64,000 nucleotides of DNA, taken from Chryseobacterium caseinilyticum. GTDB taxonomy: Bacteria > Bacteroidota > Bacteroidia > Flavobacteriales > Weeksellaceae. A program made the position numbers and the translations under genes. Within the stretch, counting starts at the first letter, position 1, and every line of letters starts with the position of its first letter. The DNA is taken from positions 57,855 through 121,854 of the forward strand of contig NZ_JACYFS010000009.1 of assembly GCF_014837145.1 (NCBI RefSeq), written 5' to 3'. Below the pieces are notes generated by a model. That model saw only the letters and a program-made list of their open reading frames with translations, searched no databases and was not told the DNA's origin. Shown one piece after another: positions 34,285-42,427 of this stretch.

Positions 34285-34459
34285 GAAAGAAATCGTGATC
34301 TGATTCAACCGTGAAAACACCGACGTAATTTAGAATACTTCAACAATAATAGAATCGACAGAGAAATACCTGTTTCTGAAATCAAGGCAAAATTAATGAT
34401 AAGAAAACGACATTTTCAGATCAAAAGACAAATCGATATCAAAACAAAGTGAATAAATG

Positions 34460-35095
34460 TCAATATTTTTTCAGAAGAGCGGCGAGTTCCACAAGGCTGT
34501 CTATGCCTAGTTTTTCGAAGACTCTTTTTTTCATGGTGCTAACGCTGTTTTGCTTTAAACCAAGTGCATTGGCAATCTCCAGATTGCCCATTCCATCCGC
34601 GTACATCTGTACCACTTCGAGTTCTCTTTTTGTAAGTTTTTCCAAAGGATTCTGATGACTGCTATTCTGCAGAGAATTCAGAAGCAACCCCTGGGTAACC
34701 GATGAAATATACCGTCCCTCCACAATCACTTTCATCAAGGCATTTTTTATATCCTCCTCTTCGCTTACCTTGGTGAGAAAACCGTTGACTCCAGCGTTGA
34801 GAAATCTCAAAGCATAATCACTCTCTTCAAGACCGGAAAAAACCAGTATTTTCAGTTCAGGATATTTCGTTTTCAGGTCGGGAATAATTTCCAGACTGTT
34901 GCCATCCGGAAATGCGGCATCGATCACAAGCACATCGATATTATTTTCTGCTGTGCAAGCCAAAACCTTCTGTAACGTAGAAGCGTGTAAGATATCTCCT
35001 TCAAAACCCAGATCTTCAATAAGAATTTCGACACCCTGCCTTATCAGACTGTGATCGTCTGCCAAAAGAAAGGTAATATTTTTATATTCTGTCAT
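34460..35095 (-). CDS. Response regulator, NarL/LuxR family
   Basis: A 211-residue response regulator. The receiver domain (1-120) has the acidic DD pair (LLADDHS), phospho-acceptor D59 in VLVIDAAFPDG, the Ser of LVFSG and the Lys of FLTK. A LuxR-type helix-turn-helix follows (about 145-205): LTKRELEVVQMYADGMGNLEIANALGLKQNSVSTMKKRVFEKLG. It should bind DNA when phosphorylated. Its start overlaps the end of the sensor kinase gene by 14 bases, so the pair is co-translated and probably cognate. Its target genes are not evident nearby. Confidence 0.95.
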   Translation of the reverse strand: MTEYKNITFLLADDHSLIRQGVEILIEDLGFEGDILHASTLQKVLACTAENNIDVLVIDAAFPDGNSLEIIPDLKTKYPELKILVFSGLEESDYALRFLNAGVNGFLTKVSEEEDIKNALMKVIVEGRYISSVTQGLLLNSLQNSSHQNPLEKLTKRELEVVQMYADGMGNLEIANALGLKQNSVSTMKKRVFEKLGIDSLVELAALLKKY

Positions 35096-36830
35096 TTTTC
35101 AATTCTAAATTTAGAGAAAATTCTACTCTGGTTCCTACATTTTTTTCACTTTCCACTTTAATATCGCCGGAATACAGCTGCACAAGTTCCCTGCAGAGAC
35201 TTAAGCCCAGACCTGCACCGAGATTTTCCACCTTATCTGAAATCACCCCCTGATAGTACGGCTCAAATATTTTTTCAAGGTCAGATGAAGAAATTCCAAC
35301 GCCCGTGTCTGTGATTACAGTGTTTAAAGTGACCGTATTTTCATCTTTTCTGCAAGCTTTTGTCACCACTTTTATTTCTCCATTTTCTGTGAACTTGTTG
35401 GCATTCCCCAAAATATTCATGAAAATCTGATTGATTTTATTATTATCTGAATAGACCTGCAGACCGGCCTCAATATCCTGCTCAACGACAAAACGGTTAT
35501 CGCGGGTTTCGATATAAGGCTGAACGGAATTTAAAATTGCATCAATCTCATTCTTTAAATTAAACTCCACAGGAATCAATTTATTTTCCGCCTGCTGATT
35601 TTTTGTATAATCTAAAATCTGATTGGCCTGAATCAGCAAGGTATTATTGGTAAAACTTATCGACTTCAAATACTCCTGAATACTTTCATCAGTGGTTTTC
35701 TTTTTAATTCTTCTGATGAAAATATCCATAATTTTAAGGGGCGAGCGCAATTCGTGGCTCAGCATTCCTAAAATTCTGTTTCTGAAATTAAGATTTTCAG
35801 TAATCTGAAGATTGGCTTTATTTAATTTATTCTCGTACACAAAGGCAATTCTCGTAAGTATCATAATTAAAACAGATACGATAAACATTAAAATCATAGA
35901 TCCGAACACAAGATATTTTCTGATCTCATTGTTTTTAGCCTTCTGATTTTCATATTCTTTCTCCAAATCAGATTTTGAAGATTTTACCGCCGTTTCATAC
36001 ACATTCATCAGACCGTTGCTGTACACAAAAAGATCATTAAATACATTGTAAAAACTGTCGTTTCCAACCTGATTGTCTTTTACCCTGATCTTGATTCTGT
36101 TATTTTCTACAGTATAGTGATTGTTTACTTCTCTGATGATGCGGTCGAAATCTGCTTTGATGCTTTTCGCACTTGGCATTACACCTTCCTTAACGGTAAT
36201 GACCACACTGTCTTTTTCGCGCTGCCCTTTCCCTGAAATTGCTTCGCCAAGCCTTCCAAACAGACCTTTTTTCTTAATTGTATCGCTGTAAACCTTAGTA
36301 TCAAGCACCACATTGAATTTCTCAAAATCGTAATTGAGATTGTATTTTTTAAAATCTGGTAAGGCATTCAGCTGACTGCGATCCATTTCAGAAGTGTACT
36401 TCTGAGTAGAATCGATCATTTTTTTTAAAACCTTCTCTGTGGTAACACTTGCTTTGGGAGTCTTTGTCAACTCTTTTATTTTCGGAAATTTATTTTCGTA
36501 ACGGTTGATATTGGCTAAATTACTGTCCAAAGATTTTAGTGAAGCAAAATAAGATTCCAGAAAATTTTCGTCTTTGGTAGACATAAATTTCTGAAGAAAA
36601 CCCTGTGCATTCAGAATCTCCTTTCTGGACTGGTCTGTGAGGTTTTCAAGCGTATGAATTTCCTCAAGTTGTTTTTGAACGAAGGTAAGTTTTTTGTCCT
36701 TTACAAATTCATTATAAAAAAATGCAGCAATAATAAGCTGGATAAAAAGAATGCAAAAAATCAAAGAGTAGTGTACGAGCTTTCTGTATCGGAAACCATA
36801 AGGTTCTGAAATAATTTTATCATTTTTCAT
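35082..36830 (-). CDS. Membrane-bound sensor histidine kinase
   Basis: A 582-residue histidine kinase. Two membrane segments (about residues 18-40 and 310-332) enclose a periplasmic sensing region of some 270 residues. The H-box carries the phospho-accepting His359 in MLSHELRSPLK. The ATPase part has N-box (IFMNILGNANKFTENGEI), G1 TDTGVGISSSD, F-box IFEPYY and G2 GAGLGLSLCRELVQL. No HAMP domain is evident. It should phosphorylate the regulator encoded just downstream. A -7 element TAAATTTG lies at 36889-36896. The ligand is unknown; the periplasmic part has no recognised fold. Confidence 0.94.
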   Translation of the reverse strand: MKNDKIISEPYGFRYRKLVHYSLIFCILFIQLIIAAFFYNEFVKDKKLTFVQKQLEEIHTLENLTDQSRKEILNAQGFLQKFMSTKDENFLESYFASLKSLDSNLANINRYENKFPKIKELTKTPKASVTTEKVLKKMIDSTQKYTSEMDRSQLNALPDFKKYNLNYDFEKFNVVLDTKVYSDTIKKKGLFGRLGEAISGKGQREKDSVVITVKEGVMPSAKSIKADFDRIIREVNNHYTVENNRIKIRVKDNQVGNDSFYNVFNDLFVYSNGLMNVYETAVKSSKSDLEKEYENQKAKNNEIRKYLVFGSMILMFIVSVLIMILTRIAFVYENKLNKANLQITENLNFRNRILGMLSHELRSPLKIMDIFIRRIKKKTTDESIQEYLKSISFTNNTLLIQANQILDYTKNQQAENKLIPVEFNLKNEIDAILNSVQPYIETRDNRFVVEQDIEAGLQVYSDNNKINQIFMNILGNANKFTENGEIKVVTKACRKDENTVTLNTVITDTGVGISSSDLEKIFEPYYQGVISDKVENLGAGLGLSLCRELVQLYSGDIKVESEKNVGTRVEFSLNLELKNDRI

Positions 36831-36888
36831 ACTCAGTCGTTAGCGTTTAGTTTATGTGTTTTTAGTGAAAAATAAAAATAAAAGACCG

Positions 36889-36896
36889 CAAATTTA
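36889..36896 (-). promoter_or_regulatory. -7 promoter element of the two-component operon
   Basis: TAAATTTG on the minus strand, 58 bases before the kinase ATG; no convincing -33 element. Confidence 0.35.
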
Positions 36897-37010
36897 CACT
36901 TATTTGTAAAACATTACTATGCTTTAACCCTAATTGGCGAAGTTTATTCGAAATCTAAATAGAACGGAATTTTATTATATATTCACTTTTGCAAAAGTAA
37001 TTTACAAAAA

Positions 37011-37034
37011 AATCCTGTGAAAAATCACAGGATT
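37011..37034 (-). terminator. Terminator of pheS
   Basis: AATCCTGTGA and TCACAGGATT are perfectly complementary around an AAAA loop. On the minus strand a T-run follows. It is 21 bases past the pheS stop. Confidence 0.85.
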
Positions 37035-37055
37035 CAATATTTATTTATGTTAAAA

Positions 37056-38066
37056 TTACAAAGTCTTAAACTGTTCCAGAGTTCTGATGTCGTTTTCGAA
37101 GAACATTCTGATGTCACTCATTTGGTAAAGAAGCATCACAATTCTCTCAATTCCCATACCGAAAGCATAACCAGAATACTTCTCAGAATCGATGTTAACA
37201 TTTTTAAGAACAGCAGGATCTACCATACCACAACCCATGATTTCAAGCCATCCGGTACCTTTTGTAATTCGGTAATCTGTTTCAGAATTTAAACCCCAAT
37301 ATACATCAATTTCCGCACTCGGTTCAGTGAAAGGGAAGTATGAAGGTCTCAGTCTTATTTTGGATTTTCCGAAAAGTTCAGTAGTAAAGAATTGAATTGT
37401 CTGTTTTAAATCTGCAAAACTTACATTTTCATCAATATATAAGCCTTCAATCTGATGGAAAATACAGTGTGAACGTGAAGAAACCGCTTCATTTCTGAAC
37501 ACTCTTCCCGGGGAAAGAATTCTGATCGGTGGCTGATTTTCTTCCATGTACCTGATCTGAACTGAGGAAGTATGTGTTCTCAAAAGAATATCAGGATTCT
37601 GCTCAATAAAAAAAGTATCCTGCATATCTCTCGCCGGATGGTATTCCGGAAGATTAAGAGCAGTGAAATTATGCCAGTCGTCTTCAATTTCAGGGCCGTC
37701 TGCCACAGCAAAACCAATCGATTTAAAGATTTCGATAATTCTGTGTTTTACTAAATTAATAGGATGTCTTGAACCCAAATCCAGAGGGAAGGCAGGCTTC
37801 GTTAAATCATCTTTCTCAAGGATAAGTGAAGTTGCAGAAGCATTTTTAAGATCTTCCAGCTTAACAGCTACAGCCTGTTTCAGTGTATTGATTTTCTGTC
37901 CGAATTCTTTTTTCTGATCATTGGGAACCTCCTTGAACTTTTCAAAAAAATCATTCAAAATACCTTTTTTCCCACTGTATCTGATACGGAAGTTTTCGAT
38001 CTCCTCCTTCGAAGTAGAACTGAAACCGTTTACTTCCACCAAAAGCTCTTCTATCTTTTCTATCAT
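37056..38066 (-). CDS. pheS: Phenylalanine--tRNA ligase alpha subunit
   Basis: A 336-residue PheS, the catalytic subunit of the alpha2beta2 synthetase that charges tRNA-Phe. An N-terminal coiled-coil of about 85 residues (EEIENFRIRYSGKKGILNDFFEKFKEV) binds tRNA. Motif 1 is at HPINLVKHRIIEIFKSIGF, motif 2 at FRNEAVSSRSHCIFHQIEG near residue 200, and motif 3 at GMGIERIVMLLYQMSDIRMFFEND near the C-terminus. The pheT gene for the beta subunit is not adjacent, as is common in Bacteroidota. A -7 box TATTTTTG lies at 38095-38102. Confidence 0.96.
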   Translation of the reverse strand: MIEKIEELLVEVNGFSSTSKEEIENFRIRYSGKKGILNDFFEKFKEVPNDQKKEFGQKINTLKQAVAVKLEDLKNASATSLILEKDDLTKPAFPLDLGSRHPINLVKHRIIEIFKSIGFAVADGPEIEDDWHNFTALNLPEYHPARDMQDTFFIEQNPDILLRTHTSSVQIRYMEENQPPIRILSPGRVFRNEAVSSRSHCIFHQIEGLYIDENVSFADLKQTIQFFTTELFGKSKIRLRPSYFPFTEPSAEIDVYWGLNSETDYRITKGTGWLEIMGCGMVDPAVLKNVNIDSEKYSGYAFGMGIERIVMLLYQMSDIRMFFENDIRTLEQFKTL

Positions 38067-38094
38067 TATATTACCCTTTCAAAAAATGTTTCTG

Positions 38095-38102
38095 CAAAAA
38101 TA
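38095..38102 (-). promoter_or_regulatory. -7 promoter element of pheS
   Basis: TATTTTTG on the minus strand, 28 bases upstream of the ATG at 38066. Sequence between it and the ATG shows no leader peptide or T-box. Confidence 0.4.
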
Positions 38103-38138
38103 CGGTTTTCAGTTTAAAAAACGTTTTCAATTTATCAT

Positions 38139-38166
38139 AAAAAAATCTGCTTCCGAAGAAACAGAT
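38139..38166 (-). terminator. Terminator of the YceI gene
   Basis: TCTG-TTC-CGAA-GAA-CAGA with one-base bulges, followed on the minus strand by seven T residues. It lies between the YceI stop (38192) and the pheS promoter. Confidence 0.6.
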
Positions 38167-38191
38167 CAGTAGACTTTATATAATTAAAAAT

Positions 38192-38848
38192 TTATTTCTG
38201 CTCCATGCCTTTCACGCGAATCTGCAGCGTAACTTCATTTTTAATCACCCCATTGGCTGCAGGCGACTGAAATTTCACACCAAATTCTTCTCTCATAATA
38301 TCCTTTGGTTCTGTAGCAATATTGACTTCACTTCCGTTTACAGAAACGTTGGCTTTAAACTGAACCGGTTTTGAAATTCCTTTTATGACCAAATTCCCGT
38401 CGAGTACAGTATTGTAATCCCCGTCAGCTGTAGGCGTTACTTTTGTAATTTCGTAAGAAGAAGTGGGGAATTTTTCAATTTCAAAAAAATCTGCACTTTT
38501 AAGATGCCCGTTCAGTTTCTGCTGATCTTCTTTTTTGTCTTTTAAATCTTCAGAACTCAGTGAAGACATGTCTGCAACGAATTTTCCGCTTTCCAGTTTA
38601 CCATCTTTTATGGTCACGTCTCCGCTTTCAAATTTGATATTCCCGAAATGACTTGTACTTTCTGATTTGAAAATCTTATAACCCTTCCACTCTACTCTGC
38701 TGTTCAGGGTATCCAAAACGAATTTTGCGCCGTCTTTTGTGGTGATTACTTCATTGGATTCGCTGTTCAGCGGCTTCTCTTTACCGCATGAAACTGCCAA
38801 TCCGCCGACGGTGAGGGAAATTATTAAAGGTAAAAGTATTTTTCTCAT
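38192..38848 (-). CDS. YceI family lipoprotein
   Basis: A 218-residue YceI-family protein: an extended lipocalin-like barrel that binds isoprenoid or amphiphilic lipids. The signal MRKILLPLIISLTVGGLAVSC ends in the lipid-modified Cys at residue 21. The domain opens with DTLNSRVEWKGYKIFKSESTSHFGNIKFESGDVTIKDGKLESGKFVADMSSL and later has LNGHLKSADFFEIEKFPTSSYEITKV, the family signature. It should sit at the inner leaflet of the outer membrane or in the periplasm. Confidence 0.93.
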   Translation of the reverse strand: MRKILLPLIISLTVGGLAVSCGKEKPLNSESNEVITTKDGAKFVLDTLNSRVEWKGYKIFKSESTSHFGNIKFESGDVTIKDGKLESGKFVADMSSLSSEDLKDKKEDQQKLNGHLKSADFFEIEKFPTSSYEITKVTPTADGDYNTVLDGNLVIKGISKPVQFKANVSVNGSEVNIATEPKDIMREEFGVKFQSPAANGVIKNEVTLQIRVKGMEQK

Positions 38849-38983
38849 CTGTTTAAATATTTAATATAAAGTAAGATCCAACATTAAAAAACGACATTCT
38901 GATGGTATGAATAATTGATATTGATCTTTTTAAATTTCGCAACGCTAAATTACTAAAAAAACGCAATTTTTTGGCAAAAACCT

Positions 38984-38991
38984 TACATTTG
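38984..38991 (+). promoter_or_regulatory. -7 promoter element, 4 bases before the ABC ATPase ATG
   Basis: TACATTTG matches TAnnTTTG and ends 4 bases before the ATG at 38996, again implying a leaderless message. No good -33 element. Confidence 0.4.
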
Positions 38992-38995
38992 TGTT

Positions 38996-39931
38996 ATGCT
39001 TTTGGAAATTAACAATCTCTACTTTTCATATTCTGAAGACCAGCCGCTTTTTCAGAATTTGAATCTGAAATTTGATGCAGGAAAAATAATTGCGCTTGCA
39101 GGCGAGAGTGGCTGCGGAAAATCTACGCTTTTAAGCCTGATTTATGGACTTCATAACTGGCAAAGCGGCGAAATTATCTTCGACGGCAAAAAAACTTACG
39201 GACCGAAAGCCAATCTCGTTCCCGGTGAACCGGAAATGAAATATGTTGCCCAGAATTTCGATTTAATGCCTTATGCAACGGTTGCTGAGAATGTCGGTAA
39301 GTTTCTTTCAAACATTAATCTTGCAAAGAAAAAAGAAACAGTCACCGAACTTCTGGAAGTTGTCGGATTGACAGAATTTGCCAATATTTTACCTAAATAT
39401 CTGAGTGGCGGACAACAGCAAAGAGTCGCGATTGCGAGAGCACTTTCGGTTTTACCTAAACTTCTGGTACTCGACGAACCTTTTTCCAATCTTGATTTTT
39501 CGAGGAAAATTGAGTTGAGAGAAAGACTTTTTAAATATGTAAAACAAAACAATATTTCACTTATTATTTCCACCCATGAAATTCAGGATGTATTGCCATG
39601 GTTGGATCAGATGGTTGTTTTGCAGAAAGGAAGGTTGATTCAGAATGACAGTCCGGAGGAAATTTTCAAAAATCCTTTTAATGAATATGTTGCGAAACTT
39701 TTCGGAGAGGTGAATATTTTTGATGAAAAAGAACGTGAAGAATTTAAACTTCAAAAATTTTCTTACGACCCGCGGGCAATAAAAATTTCTGAGGAAGGTT
39801 TTGAAGCGGAAGTCCTTGAAAGCCGTTTTGCAGGAAGCTATTACTGGAACAAAGTCATTTCAAAAAACAAGGAAATTATTGTTTACACGGAAGAAAAAAT
39901 CGAGGGATCTGTTAACATCAATTTCATTTAA
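38996..39931 (+). CDS. ABC transporter ATP-binding protein
   Basis: A 311-residue ABC ATPase. Walker A GESGCGKS is at residues 36-43, the Q-loop at VAQNFDLMPYATV near 82, signature LSGGQQQRVAIARAL at 136-150, Walker B LLVLDEP at about 156-162, and H-loop ISTHEIQD near 197. After residue 230 a C-terminal extension of about 80 residues recalls the TOBE-like domain of iron/spermidine-type importers (IFDEKEREEFKLQKFSYDPRAIKISEEGFEAEVLESRF). No permease or solute-binding gene lies next to it, so partner and substrate are unknown. Confidence 0.9.
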   Translation: MLLEINNLYFSYSEDQPLFQNLNLKFDAGKIIALAGESGCGKSTLLSLIYGLHNWQSGEIIFDGKKTYGPKANLVPGEPEMKYVAQNFDLMPYATVAENVGKFLSNINLAKKKETVTELLEVVGLTEFANILPKYLSGGQQQRVAIARALSVLPKLLVLDEPFSNLDFSRKIELRERLFKYVKQNNISLIISTHEIQDVLPWLDQMVVLQKGRLIQNDSPEEIFKNPFNEYVAKLFGEVNIFDEKEREEFKLQKFSYDPRAIKISEEGFEAEVLESRFAGSYYWNKVISKNKEIIVYTEEKIEGSVNINFI

Positions 39932-40096
39932 ACCTCAGCAAAGCAATCACTTATTGTTAATATGTGGATAAATAAAAAATGATGCGTGATTGTAATTCTG
40001 TTATCTTAGCAGTCCACAACTTAAGGAAATTCTTGGTTAATTCTCTTTCTGCCTTCCAGACCAAAGTTAGCAATCAGCAATCAGGTCTTTGAAAGA

Positions 40097-40516
40097 TTAC
40101 ACTGTCCAATTCTTTCCTTTTTTTATTTGTCGTAAATTTTGATATTTAAACCCTACAATTTGAGCAGAAATAAAAACGATTAACAGACAAACTATTTCTA
40201 AAGAAAATGCCCTATCCAAAACAGAATAGACAAGCATCATCAGAACAATCAATGTAGAATTTGTGATTAGAACCGGTAAAAAACCTTTTCTTTTCATAAG
40301 GAAAAAAAGAACGTTTTCTAAAACTGCTGTGTAAAAAAACAAGCCTGCAAAAATCATAAAGATTCCAAAACCAGCCAACAATATTTCCTCTCTTGTTTCA
40401 GCGTAAAAGGAACTGAACATAATCCAGCAAAATACAAATCCGGCTCCTGAAGCCATTATATTCCTTAGAATATTATTTAAATAAATTTTATTTGAGAGCG
40501 TATTTGTTTTTTCCAT
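40097..40516 (-). CDS. Small membrane protein of unknown function
   Basis: A 139-residue protein with four predicted membrane segments (about 18-36, 45-62 as MIFAGLFFYTAVLENVLFFL, 79-97, 105-123), and a basic C-terminus (KYQNLRQIKKGKNW). No family is recognised. It follows the YjdM-like gene on the minus strand with a 23-base gap and is probably transcribed with it. Confidence 0.7.
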   Translation of the reverse strand: MEKTNTLSNKIYLNNILRNIMASGAGFVFCWIMFSSFYAETREEILLAGFGIFMIFAGLFFYTAVLENVLFFLMKRKGFLPVLITNSTLIVLMMLVYSVLDRAFSLEIVCLLIVFISAQIVGFKYQNLRQIKKGKNWTV

Positions 40517-40539
40517 ATCTACGAGTGCAACTTCAAAAA

Positions 40540-40872
40540 TTACGCCTTCTTTACAAATTCAGATTTTAAAGCCATTGAACCAAAACCATCAATTTTACAG
40601 TCTATATTATGGTCGCTGTCGGGTCTTAAACGAATATTTTTAACTTTAGTTCCAGCTTTCACAGGTTTCGGAGCGCCTTTTACAGGTAAATCTTTTATTA
40701 CGACTACAGAATCGCCATCTTTCAGTTCATTGCCGTTGGCATCAAGAATTTTATCTAAATCATCAGTTTCTGCAGGATTCCACTCGTTAAAACATTGGGA
40801 ACAAACCATTAAATCGTCCTGTTCGTAAGTAAATTCAGACTGACATTTCGGGCATACAACCGCGTCGCTCAT
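40540..40872 (-). CDS. Zinc ribbon protein of the YjdM/PhnA type
   Basis: A 110-residue protein with a zinc ribbon in its first 35 residues: C8-P-K-C11 and C26-S-Q-C29 in MSDAVVCPKCQSEFTYEQDDL...VCSQCFNEW. The C-terminal domain (GNELKDGDSVVVIKDLPVKGAPKPVKAGTKVKNIRL) is the YjdM barrel, ending IDCKIDGFGSMALKSEFVKK. The name PhnA is historic; a role in phosphonate use is doubtful and true function is unknown. The ATG at 40872 is chosen because the ribbon starts there; an open frame extends 42 codons upstream. A -7 box lies at 40888-40895. Confidence 0.92.
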   Translation of the reverse strand: MSDAVVCPKCQSEFTYEQDDLMVCSQCFNEWNPAETDDLDKILDANGNELKDGDSVVVIKDLPVKGAPKPVKAGTKVKNIRLRPDSDHNIDCKIDGFGSMALKSEFVKKA

Positions 40873-40887
40873 TTTTTTTAATTTTTG

Positions 40888-40895
40888 CAAAGGTA
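40888..40895 (-). promoter_or_regulatory. -7 promoter element of the YjdM-like gene
   Basis: TACCTTTG on the minus strand lies 15 bases before the ATG at 40872. This supports the shorter start and excludes the 42-codon upstream extension. Confidence 0.45.
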
Positions 40896-40904
40896 AGGTT
40901 TTGG

Positions 40905-40960
40905 GTTGGATGACGGAACTGAAAGTTGGATGTGGGATGTCGAATGATGGATGATGTAAA
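40905..40960. repeat. GGATG-rich simple sequence
   Basis: The phrase TTGGATGACGG..GTTGGATGTGGGATGT..GATGGATGATG repeats GGATG several times. GTTGGATGTGGGATG recurs exactly near 58754, so it is a short dispersed phrase in non-coding DNA. Confidence 0.5.
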
Positions 40961-41051
40961 AAAATATTTTTTCGGCAAATGAAAATTTCAAATCTCAAAC
41001 ATCAAATTTCAAATTCAGAAACTGAATTAAGAATCTCAAATTTAAAAGTTG

Positions 41052-41059
41052 TATTTTTG
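41052..41059 (+). promoter_or_regulatory. -7 promoter element of the RsmB-like gene
   Basis: TATTTTTG lies 26 bases before the ATG at 41086. Confidence 0.4.
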
Positions 41060-41085
41060 CAGATTCAAACAGCTTACAGCAATTT

Positions 41086-42291
41086 ATGGAATTAATTCAC
41101 AGAAACCTGGCGATCGGTATTCACGATGCTTTGCAGGAAACTTTTTTCGAAAAAAACAAATACGCAGATAAAGTAATAGAAAGACTTCTGAAATCCCACA
41201 GACAGTGGGGAAGTCAGGATAGAGCCGTAGTTTCTGAGATTTTCTATAATATCATCCGCTGGAAAAAGCGCCTTGAATATTACATGGGCGAAGGGGTAAA
41301 ACCTAATAATATCTACAAATTAATCATCGCATATCTTCTCTGGAGCAAAACCAATTACAAGAGATTTGAAGAATTTGAAGGCATCAAAATCGCTGACATT
41401 ACTACAAAACTTAAAAAAGGTACTGTTCCTACCAAAGCCATCGAACATTCAATTCCTGAATGGCTTGTTGAAACTCTGGAAAGAGAATTAGGTGAAAAAT
41501 GGGAAAAAGAAATGATCGCCTTAAATGAAAAAGCACCTACCGTTTTGCGTGCCAATTCTTTGAGAACGACACCGAGAGAACTTATTTCTGATCTTTCCGA
41601 TGAAAATGTGGTTGCTTACCCAATCAGAAATTATCCTGATGCTGTGCAGCTTGAGGAGAAAAAAAATGTGTTCCTGACAACCGCTTTTAAAGAAGGTTTA
41701 TTTGAGGTTCAGGATGCTTCTTCACAAAAAATCGGTTATTTTCTTGATGTAAAAGAAGGTCAGAGAGTAGTTGATGCCTGCGCCGGAGCTGGTGGAAAAA
41801 CACTTCACTTAGCTGCTTTGATGGCAAATAAAGGACAGATTATCGCACTGGATATTTTCGAGTGGAAACTTGCTGAATTGAAGCGCCGTGCAAAAAGAGC
41901 CGGAGCCCACAACATCGAAACGAGAGTAATTAGCGATACAAAAGTAATCAAACGTCTTCACGATAAGGTTGACAGACTTTTGATCGATGCGCCATGTTCA
42001 GGTTTAGGCGTTTTAAAAAGAAATCCCGACAGCAAATGGAAGATCGATAAGGATTTTATCGACAGAATCAAGAAAGAGCAACAGCAGATTATGCAGGATT
42101 ACTCTAAAATGCTTAAGAAAGGCGGAAAAATGGTTTACGCAACCTGCTCTATCTTACCTTCTGAAAACAATTTACAGGTGGATGAATTTATAAGCAACAA
42201 TCCTAATTTCAAATTAATTAAAGACGAAAAAGTAATGCCAAGCGAAGGCTATGACGGATTTTATATGGCTTTGATTGAAAGAGTTTCTTAA
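41086..42291 (+). CDS. RsmB/NOP family RNA cytosine-5 methyltransferase
   Basis: A 401-residue protein of the RsmB/NOP2/SUN family, which methylates cytosine C5 in rRNA or tRNA with S-adenosylmethionine. An N-terminal NusB-like helical part (about 1-130) binds RNA. The methyltransferase domain has VVDACAGAGGKTLHLAAL (SAM site) near 225-240, DAPCSGLGVLKRNPDSKW near 305 and VYATCSILPSENNLQVDEF near 345. The two cysteines in those last motifs are the release and catalytic residues. The exact target base is unknown. A strong bidirectional terminator follows. Confidence 0.93.
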   Translation: MELIHRNLAIGIHDALQETFFEKNKYADKVIERLLKSHRQWGSQDRAVVSEIFYNIIRWKKRLEYYMGEGVKPNNIYKLIIAYLLWSKTNYKRFEEFEGIKIADITTKLKKGTVPTKAIEHSIPEWLVETLERELGEKWEKEMIALNEKAPTVLRANSLRTTPRELISDLSDENVVAYPIRNYPDAVQLEEKKNVFLTTAFKEGLFEVQDASSQKIGYFLDVKEGQRVVDACAGAGGKTLHLAALMANKGQIIALDIFEWKLAELKRRAKRAGAHNIETRVISDTKVIKRLHDKVDRLLIDAPCSGLGVLKRNPDSKWKIDKDFIDRIKKEQQQIMQDYSKMLKKGGKMVYATCSILPSENNLQVDEFISNNPNFKLIKDEKVMPSEGYDGFYMALIERVS

Positions 42292-42311
42292 AAGAATATA
42301 TTTAAAAATAA

Positions 42312-42350
42312 AAAAGTCCGCTTCAAATTAGTTTTGAAGCGGACTTTTTT
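42312..42350. terminator. Bidirectional terminator after the RsmB-like gene
   Basis: AAAAGTCCGCTTCAAA and TTTTGAAGCGGACTTTT form a near-perfect 16-bp stem with a TTAG loop, A-run before and T-run after. It serves the RsmB-like gene and the converging receptor gene. Confidence 0.9.
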
Positions 42351-42427
42351 ATAAAGTGTCACTCAATCCGATTCTTCTCATTTAAATCATCTGCTTAATG
42401 AGCAAGATCGGCGAGAAACATTTTCAA

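Larger units (their letters stand above)
33701..34459. other. Long intergenic region with structured hairpin and a possible short ORF
   Basis: This 759-base gap, one of the largest in the window, holds a terminator (33719-33753), an extended hairpin (33930-33970), an imperfect CTTGTAGAT direct repeat near 34178-34217, and a 51-codon frame at 34129-34284. Nothing else is recognisable. It lies in front of the convergent two-component genes' 3' end, so it is not their promoter. Confidence 0.6.

Noticed and set aside
40873..40998. Upstream extension of the YjdM-like protein
   Set aside because: The zinc ribbon begins at the ATG at 40872 and a -7 promoter box lies between it and the longer start.
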